Assembly: GCA_913757435.1 (NCBI GenBank)
Contig: CAJYDM010000002.1
Span: 611,488 to 675,487 of the forward strand
Length of the DNA: 64,000 bases
Source: Syntrophomonas sp. DTU019
GTDB taxonomy: Bacteria > Bacillota > Syntrophomonadia > Syntrophomonadales > Syntrophomonadaceae
Direction: 5' to 3'
Under the pieces are notes generated by a model. It was not told the DNA's origin. It did not search any database and worked only from the letters and a program-made list of their open reading frames with translations. The translations under genes were made by a program, and so were the position numbers. Of this stretch, positions 53,705-63,000 are shown in pieces. The first letter of the stretch is position 1; each line of letters starts with the position of its first letter.

Positions 53705-55423
53705 CTACCCTTTGCTTGGTTTGATTTCGTTTTTGCGTTGCACCAATTGGGTGTACTCTTTATCAAGCGATATATATTCTGAGGTATCTGGTTTTACTCG
53801 GTTAAGTTCATTCAAGACCCAGGCGATTTTTGTCTCCAGTAATAAGAGTTCTTCTTTATTTGCGGATGTTTCGGAATCAAAAGTAACTTTATTAAACTGT
53901 TTTTCTGTCAGGTATGATTCTACTTTGCCTTCTATGCGGATTATCTTTTGTTTATCGAAAACCAGCAAATGCTGGCAAACTTGTTGTAATAGGTAACGAT
54001 CATGGGAGATGATTAGTATTGTTCCTGGAAAATTAATGAGACTTTCTTCCAAAGCCTCACGGCTGTAGACATCAAGATGGTTAGTAGGCTCATCTAGAAT
54101 GAGCAGATCACGTTCACCCATAATGGCTAGTCCCATAGCTATCTTCATCCGTTCTCCCTGGCTGAGTTCCCCCATGGCCACCCCAAGTCGGTCATACGGT
54201 ATCCCCAGTTGAATCAGCAGTTGAATGGTCCGCTTCTGCTGTTCACGAGTCCAATTCGCGACCAGATCAAGCAGGGTTGCTTTTTCGCCCTGGGGCAATT
54301 CCTGACTAACATAGGCTGCCTGGGCTGCTTGGCTGAGGAATATCTCCCCTTTATCCAGAATTTCCTCCCCCAGAATAGCCTTAACCAGGGTGGTCTTTCC
54401 ACAACCATTAGGGCCCAGTATACCTATCTTTTCACCCCGGTTTATATAAAATGAACTATCCTTGAATAGGACCAATTCTCCATATGTTTTGCTGATCTCA
54501 TGAGCTGCCAACAGGCGCCGGGCACCTTTTCTCCGAGCATTTAAATCGAAGTTGACTCGCGGCTCTTTTTGAGGACGCTCAATCTGCTCCCGTCTCATCT
54601 TTTCCAGGCGTTTAATCTGCGATTTTATGGCTTGATCACGTTTTTTAGCCTTTTTGCGAAAATATTCTTTCCCGCCCATACCTTCTCCCTTATGTCGGGA
54701 TTCACGGTGGGCTTTAGTGGACCAGGTCTTTAGCTGAGTTACAGCGGCCTCAATCTTCCTTTGTTCCTTCTGCTGCGAATCATAGGCGTGTTGCCTGCTT
54801 GCACGGTCTCTTTGCCTGGCTTTCCGATATGTCGAATAGTTGCCCTTATATATTCGGATAATTCCGTTTTCCAACTCCGCTATTTGCGATACCGTTTGGT
54901 CAAGAAAATAGCGGTCATGGGAAATAATTATGGCTGCGCCCTGGTAAGAAGCCAATTTAGATATAAGATAGCTGGAACCCCGATAATCCAAATGGTTGGT
55001 GGGTTCATCCAATATTACCAAATCAGGCCGGGAAGACCAGACCCTGGCTAAAGCCAGCTTGGTTTTTTCTCCTCCGCTAAGATTCTGCAAGCGCTCCCCT
55101 GACCAGTCTTGAACCCTGGTTATGCCCATATGACTGACGAATTCGCCAAAGGCTTCTTCTTGACCCTCTAACTTATTAATATAGAGCTCTGGTTCCGATT
55201 CCTTCTGGCCTAGGTAACCTATAATTATTGGTTCTCGAGGAGTGCTCAAGCTGCCTTCATCATAGTCGAGACAGCCCGCAAGAATATTAGCCAGGGTACT
55301 TTTACCGGCCCCGTTACGACCGACCAGGCCTATCCGATCCCCCCGGCAAATATCCAGATCTATGCCATTCAAAATGATGGTATCTCCAAAGCTTTTTTTC
55401 ACCTGACGGCAGCTAATTAGCAT
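53705..55423 (-). CDS. ABC-F ATPase, likely ribosome-protection type
   Basis: Soluble protein with two ATPase domains and no membrane helices; ABC-F proteins act on the ribosome. Walker A GRNGAGKST and GPNGCGKTT, signatures LSGGEKTKLALARV and LSQGERMKIAMGLA, and a long charged linker between them (QLKTWSTKAHRESRHKGEGM region) as in antibiotic-protection members. ATG 55423 has GGAGG seven bases upstream, giving 572 residues; the frame stays open upstream through the leader. Whether it gives antibiotic resistance is unproven. Confidence 0.9.
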   Translation of the reverse strand: MLISCRQVKKSFGDTIILNGIDLDICRGDRIGLVGRNGAGKSTLANILAGCLDYDEGSLSTPREPIIIGYLGQKESEPELYINKLEGQEEAFGEFVSHMGITRVQDWSGERLQNLSGGEKTKLALARVWSSRPDLVILDEPTNHLDYRGSSYLISKLASYQGAAIIISHDRYFLDQTVSQIAELENGIIRIYKGNYSTYRKARQRDRASRQHAYDSQQKEQRKIEAAVTQLKTWSTKAHRESRHKGEGMGGKEYFRKKAKKRDQAIKSQIKRLEKMRREQIERPQKEPRVNFDLNARRKGARRLLAAHEISKTYGELVLFKDSSFYINRGEKIGILGPNGCGKTTLVKAILGEEILDKGEIFLSQAAQAAYVSQELPQGEKATLLDLVANWTREQQKRTIQLLIQLGIPYDRLGVAMGELSQGERMKIAMGLAIMGERDLLILDEPTNHLDVYSREALEESLINFPGTILIISHDRYLLQQVCQHLLVFDKQKIIRIEGKVESYLTEKQFNKVTFDSETSANKEELLLLETKIAWVLNELNRVKPDTSEYISLDKEYTQLVQRKNEIKPSKG

Positions 55424-55448
55424 TAAAACACCTCCAGAAAATATGCAA

Positions 55449-55478
55449 GGTTGTAAGCAACACTTGTTACTTACAACC
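55449..55478 (-). promoter_or_regulatory. Near-perfect palindrome in the ABC-F leader
   Basis: On the minus strand GGTTGTAAG and CTTACAACC form a perfect 9-bp stem around a 12-base centre that is itself nearly self-complementary. It ends 13 bases before the GGAGG of the ABC-F gene. It could be an attenuator hairpin or a dimer operator. No T-run directly follows. Confidence 0.55.
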
Positions 55479-55538
55479 TGTTGAGGCCATATAAGTATCA
55501 CCTGCAGTCACAAAACCATTGCGATTCTTAAACTGCAT
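55467..55538 (-). CDS. Candidate ABC-F leader peptide
   Basis: A 23-codon ORF (MQFKNRNGFVTAGDTYMAST then GCK and TAA). Its last three sense codons, GGT TGT AAG, are exactly the 5' arm of the downstream hairpin, so a ribosome at the stop would keep that arm from pairing. This is the layout of translation-sensing leaders known before ABC-F and erm genes. No clear Shine-Dalgarno is seen. The remaining upstream bases to 55786 show nothing else. Confidence 0.35.
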   Translation of the reverse strand: MQFKNRNGFVTAGDTYMASTGCK

Positions 55539-55786
55539 TATTATGTGAGATTAGCAGTAACAAGCATTCTGGGCATAACAGAACTGATAGATGCTGGTCG
55601 CCCTATAGTCCTGTATTGCGTTTGTTTAGGCCAGAGTATGCTCGCGCACTGCCGTTCTCCATTCTTCATTATTTACGGATACATTTTAGCATGAATGTAT
55701 TACTTCCATCAAGAATATCAGGCTGCATTAATGCCAGTAAAAAATATTGAGTAATTTTTTATAGACGAATAGCATTTTGGAATTAG

Positions 55787-56587
55787 CTAAGTTCTTATAC
55801 GCTTGATTTCTTGCATTATCTGCGTCAAGCATTCGCCCGTGCTTCCCTGAATAAAGTAGTCGGAAAGGCCGCCGTTGGTCAGGGGAGTCGGTTCCGCATT
55901 AATTTCGATAATAATAGCTCCGCCATTTTGCTTGGCCGCCAGCGGCAAGCCAGCAAAAGGATAGACAGTTGCTGACGTTCCGCAAACCAGCATAACATCA
56001 GATTTAACGGCTTCGTGCAGACTCCTGGCCGCTACTTCCTCTGGAATAGGCTCATTAAAAAACACAATGTCCAGCTTCAAGGCATGACCGCAATTGGGAC
56101 AAATGGGCGGCAGTGAATCATTCCGGAGCATTTCTTCCAAGTTGAACTCATCTTTTTCATATTTGGAAGCACAATTCATGCAACGGAGCTTTGAATAATT
56201 ACCGTGGTATTCGATTAAATTTCTGCTTCCTGCGCTGCTGTGCAGATTGTCGATGTTCTGGGTAATAACTGTTTTGATAATACCCATATTTTCCAGCTCA
56301 GCCAGGGCTAGGTGACCCAGGTTGGGTTGATATCCGGACAGATCCCTTAAGAGGCTGGCTGAAGTAAGCCTCTCGATCCAGTGTTCTTTGGGATCACGCA
56401 GGAACTTGGCAAAGCTCTGATACGCTTTACGCTCGGCTTCCGGGTCGGTCGTCCATAAACCGTTTTTACCCCTGAAATCCCGTATGCCGGATTCTGTACT
56501 GATTCCTGCTCCAGTCAATGCAACGGCATAGCTGGCTACATTCAATTCCTGAGCGGCTTTTTCTATGTTATTATTTGCAGTTTTCAA
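55787..56587 (-). CDS. NAD-dependent protein deacylase, Sir2 family
   Basis: Sirtuin that removes acyl groups from lysines using NAD. LTGAGISTESGIRDFRG starts at about residue 24, TQNIDNLHSSAG and the catalytic His in EYHGN follow, and a zinc ribbon is formed by CMNC and CPNC. TTG 56587 lies five bases after GGGTGGGG (266 residues); ATG 56635 would add 16 residues with little ribosome-binding signal. Acyl-CoA-rich syntrophs have much lysine acylation, which may be its target (inference). Confidence 0.92.
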   Translation of the reverse strand: MKTANNNIEKAAQELNVASYAVALTGAGISTESGIRDFRGKNGLWTTDPEAERKAYQSFAKFLRDPKEHWIERLTSASLLRDLSGYQPNLGHLALAELENMGIIKTVITQNIDNLHSSAGSRNLIEYHGNYSKLRCMNCASKYEKDEFNLEEMLRNDSLPPICPNCGHALKLDIVFFNEPIPEEVAARSLHEAVKSDVMLVCGTSATVYPFAGLPLAAKQNGGAIIIEINAEPTPLTNGGLSDYFIQGSTGECLTQIMQEIKRIRT

Positions 56588-56916
56588 ACCAACCCCACCC
56601 TTCGCATCATTGTATCCTAATTCTAACATATCCACTTATTTATATTGAATTAGTGAAGCGCCTTACCGATGACAAACGATCAAGATTATACTGACATAGA
56701 GATTATCGATAATGAATTGAAGACACGATTGATATAGGCGTACGAGTAAAAAGATTAAAACAACTATAAACGAAATAGAACGTTTACATAGCTAAAGCCT
56801 CTAACCAGGGGATATTTGCGTTTAGCATATAGGGGAAATATGCAAATGAGTAACAAATCCGATAGGAAGCGGTTGTTTCCTCGTTTTCCGAAAAAACAAA
56901 AAAATGATTACTTCTA

Positions 56917-57720
56917 TTATAACTTATGGAACACAGGCACCATCCGGTCAAAGGTGGCATAGTATTTTACCCCGGCACGCCGCGCCAAAGCCATGGCCTC
57001 ATCAAAATGATAGGTGATGTATTCAGGTGAATGGGCATCAGAGCCGAAGGTTACAAATTCACCCCCCAATTGTACATAACGGCGCAGCCAATCCTCCCCC
57101 GGTACCTCCAGTTTGCCCAGGGTGCGATAAGTGGCCGTGTTTACTTCAATGCACTTGCCCAGCGGGATAATATACTTAAACAAAGCATCAATTTCATCTG
57201 GGGCATAATGGAAAAACAGTCGGGGATCCTTCTCCGAATGGGCTCCCTTGGCCGGGAAATCAATATGTCCCACACTACTGTAAAGGTCCGCGTTCAACTG
57301 CTTAATGCCGGTCAAAATCGAACTTATATAATCCCTGAACACCTGGGCTATGGTCTTACCTTCATAGAAAGCAGGATCAAAGGGGTCAATATTATTGATG
57401 GAATGGGCACTGGCCAGAACAAAATCAAATTGCACCGACCGCAGTTCTTCTTCAAGCTCAGGAAAATGTTCCGCCGCCAGCGAGATGCCGGCTTCGATCC
57501 CAAACTTAATATTGACCCTGGATGAGGTTAACCGGGCGAAACGCTCTTTATAATCTTGCAGGTTGACATGCCAGTCTTTGCCTCTATAATAATGGATTTC
57601 CAAATGTTCAGTAAAACAAATCTCATCCAGTCCCAACGCTTCGGCTTGTTTTATTTGCTTAACAGGACTGGTTGAACTATCAGTTGAAATAGACGAATGT
57701 AAATGATAATCACAACGCAT
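56917..57720 (-). CDS. hisK: PHP-family histidinol-phosphatase
   Basis: Metal-dependent phosphoesterase, probably histidinol phosphate to histidinol. MRCDYHLHSSISTDSS holds the first HxH, then CFTEHLE, and a later SAHSIN, VGHIDF and GSDAHSPEYI, all PHP metal-site motifs. 267 residues; ATG 57720 with AAGGAG about 11 bases upstream. Other his genes are absent from the window, so another phosphate ester is possible. Confidence 0.85.
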   Translation of the reverse strand: MRCDYHLHSSISTDSSTSPVKQIKQAEALGLDEICFTEHLEIHYYRGKDWHVNLQDYKERFARLTSSRVNIKFGIEAGISLAAEHFPELEEELRSVQFDFVLASAHSINNIDPFDPAFYEGKTIAQVFRDYISSILTGIKQLNADLYSSVGHIDFPAKGAHSEKDPRLFFHYAPDEIDALFKYIIPLGKCIEVNTATYRTLGKLEVPGEDWLRRYVQLGGEFVTFGSDAHSPEYITYHFDEAMALARRAGVKYYATFDRMVPVFHKL

Positions 57721-57905
57721 AACGGGAATATCTCCTTAAAAAAGCCTTTTGCTTAAAGCTTATGAAGGAAGCCGGCCCCCAAAATATTTAATTCCAGTCA
57801 GTCTAGTCTTAACAGAAAAGATAAATTAATTCAACCTCATAAAAAATATTGCAAGAAATTGCATCACAGGGGACGGGTGAAGATTTCATCACCTCTAGTA
57901 AAGCA

Positions 57906-57934
57906 TTGTCGAATCGTTGCGGTAGTGATATAAT
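57906..57934 (+). promoter_or_regulatory. Candidate promoter of the aspartate-family operon
   Basis: TTGTCG (57906-57911), 17-base spacer, TATAAT (57929-57934), about 50 bases before the first gene. Good spacing and a perfect -10. The rest of the 266-base divergent gap shows no other feature. Confidence 0.6.
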
Positions 57935-57986
57935 GTCCGTTATATGGAATCAGTAGTCTACCTGTGGTGAACAGGAGAAGCAATTT

Positions 57987-58424
57987 ATGACCATGCGTTA
58001 TTATCTGGTACGTGAAGATATCCTACCCGAATCTATTCTCAAAACCGTACAGGCCAAGGAGATGCTGGCCAGAGGGGAGGCCATGTCAGTCTCCGCAGCG
58101 GTAGAAAAGCTGGGGCTGGCGCGCAGTACGTTTTACAAGTACAAGGACGGGGTCAATACCTTTTTTGACGCCAAAGGCCTGGAGATAATCAATATCTCGT
58201 TGCTTCTGCGCCATGTTTCAGGTATTCTATCAGGGGTGCTGAATTGTATAGCTGCATATCATGGCAACGTGCTCACCATTAACCAAAATCTGCCCCTCAA
58301 TGGGGCCGCATTGGTGACCGTGTCTCTGAGCATAGAAGAACTGAGTATAACCGTAGACGAATTGATCAAGCATTTAGGAGAACTAAACGGCGTAGTCTAT
58401 GCAGAAATTGTCGGCAGAGGTTAA
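57987..58424 (+). CDS. HTH-ACT protein, UPF0735/PheB family
   Basis: Small regulator-like protein: an N-terminal helix-turn-helix (SVSAAVEKLGLARSTFYKYKD, about residues 33-52) joined to a C-terminal ACT domain (ISLLLRHVSGILSGVLNCIA...). It heads hom-thrB-lysC, so it probably senses an aspartate-family amino acid, perhaps threonine, and regulates the operon (inference from position). 145 residues; GGAGAAG upstream of ATG 57987. Confidence 0.85.
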   Translation: MTMRYYLVREDILPESILKTVQAKEMLARGEAMSVSAAVEKLGLARSTFYKYKDGVNTFFDAKGLEIINISLLLRHVSGILSGVLNCIAAYHGNVLTINQNLPLNGAALVTVSLSIEELSITVDELIKHLGELNGVVYAEIVGRG

Positions 58425-58439
58425 ACAGGAGGTCGCGAC

Positions 58440-59738
58440 ATGATTTATATTGGGTTGCTGGGATGCGGAACAGTGGGCTCGGGAGTAGTAAAACTGTTAG
58501 AGCAGAATCAATACACCATTGCCCGTCGTGCCGGTGAGGGGATTCAAATCAAAAAGGTGTTGGAAAAGGACAGCGAAAAATGCCTGCAACTCGGTTTGGA
58601 TCAGGCCGTTATGGCCGGCAGTATCAATGAAATTCTCGACGATCCGGACATTCAGATCGTGGTAGAGCTGATCGGTGGCATACAGCCCGCCCTGGATTAT
58701 ATTCTGGAGGCCATGCGCCGGGGCAAGCATGTGGTTACTGCCAACAAGGACCTGATCGCCGAACACGGTATGATCCTGTTCGAGACTGCCACCGCATACA
58801 AAGTGGATTTCTATTTCGAGGCCAGCGTAGCCGGAGGTATACCCATCATATATCCCCTTAAGCAGTCTTTGGCAGCCAACCGCATCAAAGAGGTCATCGG
58901 CATCTTAAACGGCACTACCAATTATATCCTCACCAAGATGTCGCGTGAAGGCCAGCCTTTTGAAGAGGTCCTGGCCGAAGCCCAGGCCCTGGGCTATGCT
59001 GAAGCCGATCCTACCGCAGATGTGGCGGGGCTGGATGCCGCCCGCAAGATCGCCATACTCTCTTCTATAGCGTTTAATACCCGGGTGACCTTCAGTGATG
59101 TCTATGTAGAAGGGATAACCGCCATAACCCCGGCAGATATCCGTTATGCCAGCGAGTTGGGCTATGTGGTCAAGCTTTTGGCGGTGGCCAAAGAGAATTC
59201 ACAGGGACAATTGGAGATCAAGGTTCATCCTGCATTTTTGCCTGATTCCCATCCTCTGGCGGCGGTAAACGATGTCTTCAACGCGGTCTTTGTTAACGGC
59301 GATGCAGTAGGCGAAGTGATGCATTATGGACAGGGTGCCGGTCAACTTCCCACGGCCAGCGCTGTCTTGGGGGACGTTATCGATATCGCCCGCAATATTC
59401 AGTATGGCATCAGTGCGCGCATCGGCTGCACCTGTTATGAAGACCGTACTATACTCGATATTAACCAGCTCAGTGCGGAGTTCTATATCCGTATGACAGT
59501 CACCGACCGCCCTGGGGTCTTGGCTGGCATTGCCGGTGTGTTCGGCAACAACAATGTCAGCATAGCCTCAGTGATCCAGAAGACCAGCAGTGGTAATTGT
59601 GCAGAATTGATATTGATCACCCACAAGGTGCAGGAACAGAATATGCGCGATTCCCTGGCGGTTCTGCAGGGAATGAGCATCGTCAGCCGTATTGATAATG
59701 TAATCAGGTTGGAAGGCACCGAACGAATGGAGGTCTAA
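58440..59738 (+). CDS. hom: Homoserine dehydrogenase
   Basis: Reduces aspartate semialdehyde to homoserine. NAD motif GLLGCGTVGSGV near residue 5, VTANKDLIAEHG, GILNGTTNYILTKM and GYAEADPTADVAGLDAARK are diagnostic. A C-terminal ACT domain (VTDRPGVLAGIAGVFG) probably binds threonine. 432 residues. AGGAGGTCG precedes ATG 58440; thrB follows 5 bases after the stop. Confidence 0.97.
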   Translation: MIYIGLLGCGTVGSGVVKLLEQNQYTIARRAGEGIQIKKVLEKDSEKCLQLGLDQAVMAGSINEILDDPDIQIVVELIGGIQPALDYILEAMRRGKHVVTANKDLIAEHGMILFETATAYKVDFYFEASVAGGIPIIYPLKQSLAANRIKEVIGILNGTTNYILTKMSREGQPFEEVLAEAQALGYAEADPTADVAGLDAARKIAILSSIAFNTRVTFSDVYVEGITAITPADIRYASELGYVVKLLAVAKENSQGQLEIKVHPAFLPDSHPLAAVNDVFNAVFVNGDAVGEVMHYGQGAGQLPTASAVLGDVIDIARNIQYGISARIGCTCYEDRTILDINQLSAEFYIRMTVTDRPGVLAGIAGVFGNNNVSIASVIQKTSSGNCAELILITHKVQEQNMRDSLAVLQGMSIVSRIDNVIRLEGTERMEV

Positions 59739-59743
59739 CCTGA

Positions 59744-60625
59744 ATGGTCAAGGTTATTGTACCGGCCAGCAGTGCCAACCTGGGAACCGGTTTTGACACT
59801 CTGGGATTAGCCTGGCAGCTCTATTGCAAAGTCACCGCAGTTGTCGAGGATGTAAATAACACCGATAATAGAACGCCTCCCGGCGACGATTTGCTGACCC
59901 GGGCTATAGGACTGGTATTCGATCAGGCCGGAATTGAAATGCCGGCCATGAAACTTGAAATCAACAGCGAGATTCCGATGGGCAAAGGATTGGGAAGCAG
60001 TGCAGCCGTCATTATCGCCGGCCTGTACTTGGCTAATCACCTTTTGAAATACCGCTTTACAGACTCACAGTTGCTCGACTGGGCATTAAGCCTGGAGGGG
60101 CACGCCGACAATATCGCTGCAGCAGCTGCTGGGGGGCTGACCACCGCCATGGTAGTCGACCAGCAGGTTTATTACCAACAGGTTGCAGTGCGGGATAACC
60201 TCCAGTCAGTGATCGTGGTGCCCGACTTCACACTGCCTACCCGCGAAGCCCGGGCAGTATTGCCCCGCCAGGTCGGTTGGGAAGACTGTGTGCACCACAC
60301 CCAGCAGGCCTGTTTTGTGCTGCAGAGCCTGGCCAACGGTGACTACCGCCATCTGCAGCTGGCCATGGATGACACCATAGTGCAGAGGGCGCGTCAGCAG
60401 TTGATCCCTGGACTTTCACAGGTGCTCGACAGCGCTGTCCAGAATGGCGCCCTGGGGGCCTGTTTAAGTGGTGCCGGGCCTTCAGTATTAGCCCTGGCTC
60501 AGAGCAATCTCGCTGCCATCGGCCAGGCTATGCAGGATGCCTTTGCCGCCAGGGGTATAAAGAGCCAGTGCCTGTACACCGCAATTGATCAATACGGAGT
60601 CAGGATAGAAGAATACGACGTCTAA
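59744..60625 (+). CDS. thrB: Homoserine kinase
   Basis: GHMP kinase, homoserine to O-phosphohomoserine. Start MVKVIVPASSANLGTGFDTLG and ATP-binding PMGKGLGSSAAVI are typical; GACLSGAGPSVLAL is the C-terminal GHMP motif. 293 residues. AGGTCTAACC upstream. Threonine synthase (thrC) is not in the window. Confidence 0.96.
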   Translation: MVKVIVPASSANLGTGFDTLGLAWQLYCKVTAVVEDVNNTDNRTPPGDDLLTRAIGLVFDQAGIEMPAMKLEINSEIPMGKGLGSSAAVIIAGLYLANHLLKYRFTDSQLLDWALSLEGHADNIAAAAAGGLTTAMVVDQQVYYQQVAVRDNLQSVIVVPDFTLPTREARAVLPRQVGWEDCVHHTQQACFVLQSLANGDYRHLQLAMDDTIVQRARQQLIPGLSQVLDSAVQNGALGACLSGAGPSVLALAQSNLAAIGQAMQDAFAARGIKSQCLYTAIDQYGVRIEEYDV

Positions 60626-60675
60626 AACTATGTAACTGCTTTTATATGGCATTCATAATTAGGGAGTGAATAATC

Positions 60676-61908
60676 TTGGGCTTGTTGGTAGTGAAATTCG
60701 GAGGGAGTTCGGTAGCCTCTATCGAAAAGATCAAGAGCATTGCTGAAAGAGTATCCGTCATGCGCGAAGAAGGCAATCAGGTGGTGGTAGTGGTCTCAGC
60801 CATGGGCGACACTACTGATGAGCTGATCGATCTGGCCGGTGCTACCGGTGAGCAGAAATGGCACCGGGAAATGGATATGCTGTTGGCCACCGGTGAGCAG
60901 CAGTCTGCGGCCCTCTTAGCTATGACTTTAAATAGCCGGGGCACCCCGGCAATATCTTTGACCGGATGGCAGGCCGGCATCAGAAGCGATGATACCCACA
61001 GTAAAGCCAGAATAATAAGCATAACCAATGACCGTATCCTGCAGGAACTGGAGCAGGATAAGGTGGTAGTTATCGCCGGGTTCCAAGGTATTTCCCCGCA
61101 GGGCGACATCACCACCCTGGGGCGCGGCGGTTCCGACACCACTGCGGTAGCTCTGGCAGCCAGTCTGTTGGCTGAACGCTGCATCATTTTCACCGATGTT
61201 GAGGGGGTTTTCACGGCCGACCCGCGTCTGGTTCCCAAGGCTCATAAGATGGCCACCATCAGCTATGAAGAGATGCTGGAAATGGCTAGCTTGGGTGCCG
61301 TGGTTATGCAGCCCCGGGCCGTGGAGTGTGCCATGCAGTATCATGTGGAAGTAGAAGTGCGCAGCAGTTTCAAACCCGATCCTGGAACCATTATCACGGA
61401 GGTAAACAGAATGGAGAAACAGAGAGTAGTCAGCGGCGTGGCTCACGACACCAATGTAGCCCGGATCGCTATTTTTGACGTTCCTGACCGGCCTGGTGTG
61501 GCCAGCCTGCTCTTTAACAGACTGGCTGCGGAAGGCATTAATGTAGATATGGTAATACAGAGCGCCATGCGGGAAAACCGCAATGACATCGCTTTCACTA
61601 TTGAAAAACCTGATCTTAACAAAGCCCTTGCGGTAGTGGAGGATGTGGTAAGCGAACTGGGAGCCTCCGGTTTATCCTATGATGCCGATGTTGCCAAGGT
61701 ATCAATTGTGGGTGCGGGAATGCAGAGCCATCCGGGAGTGGCTGCCAGGATGTTCGAGGCCCTGGCTGAGCAAGGCATCAATATCCATATGATCAGCACT
61801 TCGGAAATCAAGGTTTCCTGCCTGATCGATGAGGACCTGATCGCCCAAGCGGTACGAGCATTGCACGCCAAGTACCAACTGGACAATGGCAACGGGGGCT
61901 GCTCTTAG
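60676..61908 (+). CDS. lysC: Aspartate kinase
   Basis: First step of the aspartate family (Lys, Thr, Met, Ile). VVKFGGSSVAS near residue 5, GRGGSDTTAVALA, and two C-terminal ACT domains (about residues 260-405) for feedback. 410 residues, single-subunit class with an internal RBS-like AGG and ATG near 61411 that might give a separate beta (ACT) subunit as in Bacillus (inference). TTG start after GGGAGTG. Confidence 0.96.
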   Translation: MGLLVVKFGGSSVASIEKIKSIAERVSVMREEGNQVVVVVSAMGDTTDELIDLAGATGEQKWHREMDMLLATGEQQSAALLAMTLNSRGTPAISLTGWQAGIRSDDTHSKARIISITNDRILQELEQDKVVVIAGFQGISPQGDITTLGRGGSDTTAVALAASLLAERCIIFTDVEGVFTADPRLVPKAHKMATISYEEMLEMASLGAVVMQPRAVECAMQYHVEVEVRSSFKPDPGTIITEVNRMEKQRVVSGVAHDTNVARIAIFDVPDRPGVASLLFNRLAAEGINVDMVIQSAMRENRNDIAFTIEKPDLNKALAVVEDVVSELGASGLSYDADVAKVSIVGAGMQSHPGVAARMFEALAEQGINIHMISTSEIKVSCLIDEDLIAQAVRALHAKYQLDNGNGGCS

Positions 61909-61997
61909 GCGATTGCTGTCGTCATCCGATCATGGCGCAAACGCAGCACATGCCGTAGCTTATGGCGGACCGCTCGCCAGACAAGGCCTCAATACGC

Positions 61998-62026
61998 TTG
62001 ACTTATATAAACATCTGTTATAAAAT
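61998..62026 (+). promoter_or_regulatory. Promoter of tRNA-Pro
   Basis: TTGACT (61998-62003), 17-base spacer, TAAAAT (62021-62026), 12 bases before the mature tRNA. Confidence 0.6.
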
Positions 62027-62037
62027 GATTTTTGCGT

Positions 62038-62115
62038 CGGGGTGTAGCTCAGTTTGGTATGAGCGCTACGTTGGGGACGTAGAGGCCGCTGGTTCAAATC
62101 CAGTCACTCCGACCA
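62038..62115 (+). tRNA. tRNA-Pro, anticodon GGG
   Basis: The acceptor arm CGGGGTG pairs with CACTCCG (one G-U). The anticodon arm CTACG-TTGGGGA-CGTAG gives anticodon GGG (62073-62075) with G37, as required for proline. T-arm GGTTCAAATCC is standard, and CCA is encoded at 62113-62115. Confidence 0.95.
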
Positions 62116-62129
62116 TTATGAAGATTAAG

Positions 62130-62156
62130 GCTTTTCGAATTTTCGAAAAGCTTTTT
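62130..62156 (+). terminator. Terminator of tRNA-Pro
   Basis: GCTTTTCG (62130-62137), AATTTT, CGAAAAGC (62144-62151), then TTTTT. The stem can extend by two base pairs (GCTTTTCGAA/TTCGAAAAGC). Confidence 0.85.
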
Positions 62157-62263
62157 GTGTATAGGGAACATGATAGCTCGGGCCGGCTTGTCAGTAATCT
62201 GAACTTCTTTGCAGTCAGAGACAGCGGGAATAGTCAAAGAAGCTCGGCGTGATATCAAAAAGG

Positions 62264-62650
62264 ATGGAAGATTTGAAGGTGGCGAAAACAATTCTGAAGC
62301 TGAAAAGAGTCTATCAAGAAGCGGGCAGCGATGACGGTTATCGGATTTTGGTCGATAGGCTATGGCCTCGGGGGCTTGCTAAAGAAAAAGCCGGAATAGA
62401 TTATTGGGCTAGAGAAATAGCCCCGTCGCCTGAGCTTAGAAAAACTTTTAACCATGAGGCCGGCCGGTTCGAAGACTTTAAGTTCGCTTATACATGTGAA
62501 CTGAATACCAGTGAACTAGCTAAGGAATTTCTGGACCTGATTGGGGAAAAGCTCCAGAACGGAAATGTCACCTTTTTATTTGCAGCCAAAAGTGAAACGA
62601 TAAATCATGCGGTAATATTAAAAGATTGGATAGAAAAAAATTTGGTTTAA
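62264..62650 (+). CDS. DUF488-family protein
   Basis: Uncharacterised small soluble family. DGYRILVDRLWPRGL is the family signature, followed by IDYWAREIAPSPELRKTF and, near the end, VTFLFAAKSETINHAVIL. ATG 62264 gives 128 residues; GTG 62249, TTG 62273 and GTG 62279 are also possible. It stands alone between the tRNA and a long gene-poor stretch. Confidence 0.85.
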   Translation: MEDLKVAKTILKLKRVYQEAGSDDGYRILVDRLWPRGLAKEKAGIDYWAREIAPSPELRKTFNHEAGRFEDFKFAYTCELNTSELAKEFLDLIGEKLQNGNVTFLFAAKSETINHAVILKDWIEKNLV

Positions 62651-62833
62651 GCAGGTTCTGAGGGCTGGGATCCCAGGGGATCTGTAAATAGTTGGTGTTT
62701 GCATGGAGTGGCTAATGGTCAGTCATTTTTTTTGCATATACCGATTTGCGCAAGTTGACCATGGCAATGGCACAATATATCCTTAACACAGTAAATTTGT
62801 ACGATTACGCAGTAAAATGAGCGAAGTGAGTTA

Positions 62834-62926
62834 ATGGATCCTATACAGGTGATTAAAGACCGTTTACCGGAACTGCGCCAACATTATCCGATTACCCGAG
62901 CGGAGTTTCCGGGTCGTAATGCTTAG
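62834..62926 (+). pseudogene. Possible remnant of a nucleotidyltransferase-like gene
   Basis: A 30-codon ORF, MDPIQVIKDRLPELRQHYPI and 10 more residues, in the 350-base gap 62651-63000. The pattern of IK..LPEL...Y followed by FPGR recalls the start of MNT-type antitoxin nucleotidyltransferases (FGS...), but the sequence stops before the catalytic part. The rest of the gap is low in signal, with a T-run at 62726-62733. Confidence 0.25.
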
Positions 62927-63000
62927 AACTGTCACAGCCGCACTTTTCCTGCAAGGGCAAAGCGGGCTGGATGACACCAGGTTAAGGGGGAAGCCAAGGG

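Noticed and set aside
53607..53996. 129-codon plus-strand frame after spoIVA
   Set aside because: It runs through the spoIVA terminator and the 3' end of the ABC-F gene on the other strand and has no family features.
62726..62760. T-run in the 62651-63000 gap as a terminator for the DUF488 gene
   Set aside because: The bases before the T-run do not form a convincing stem.
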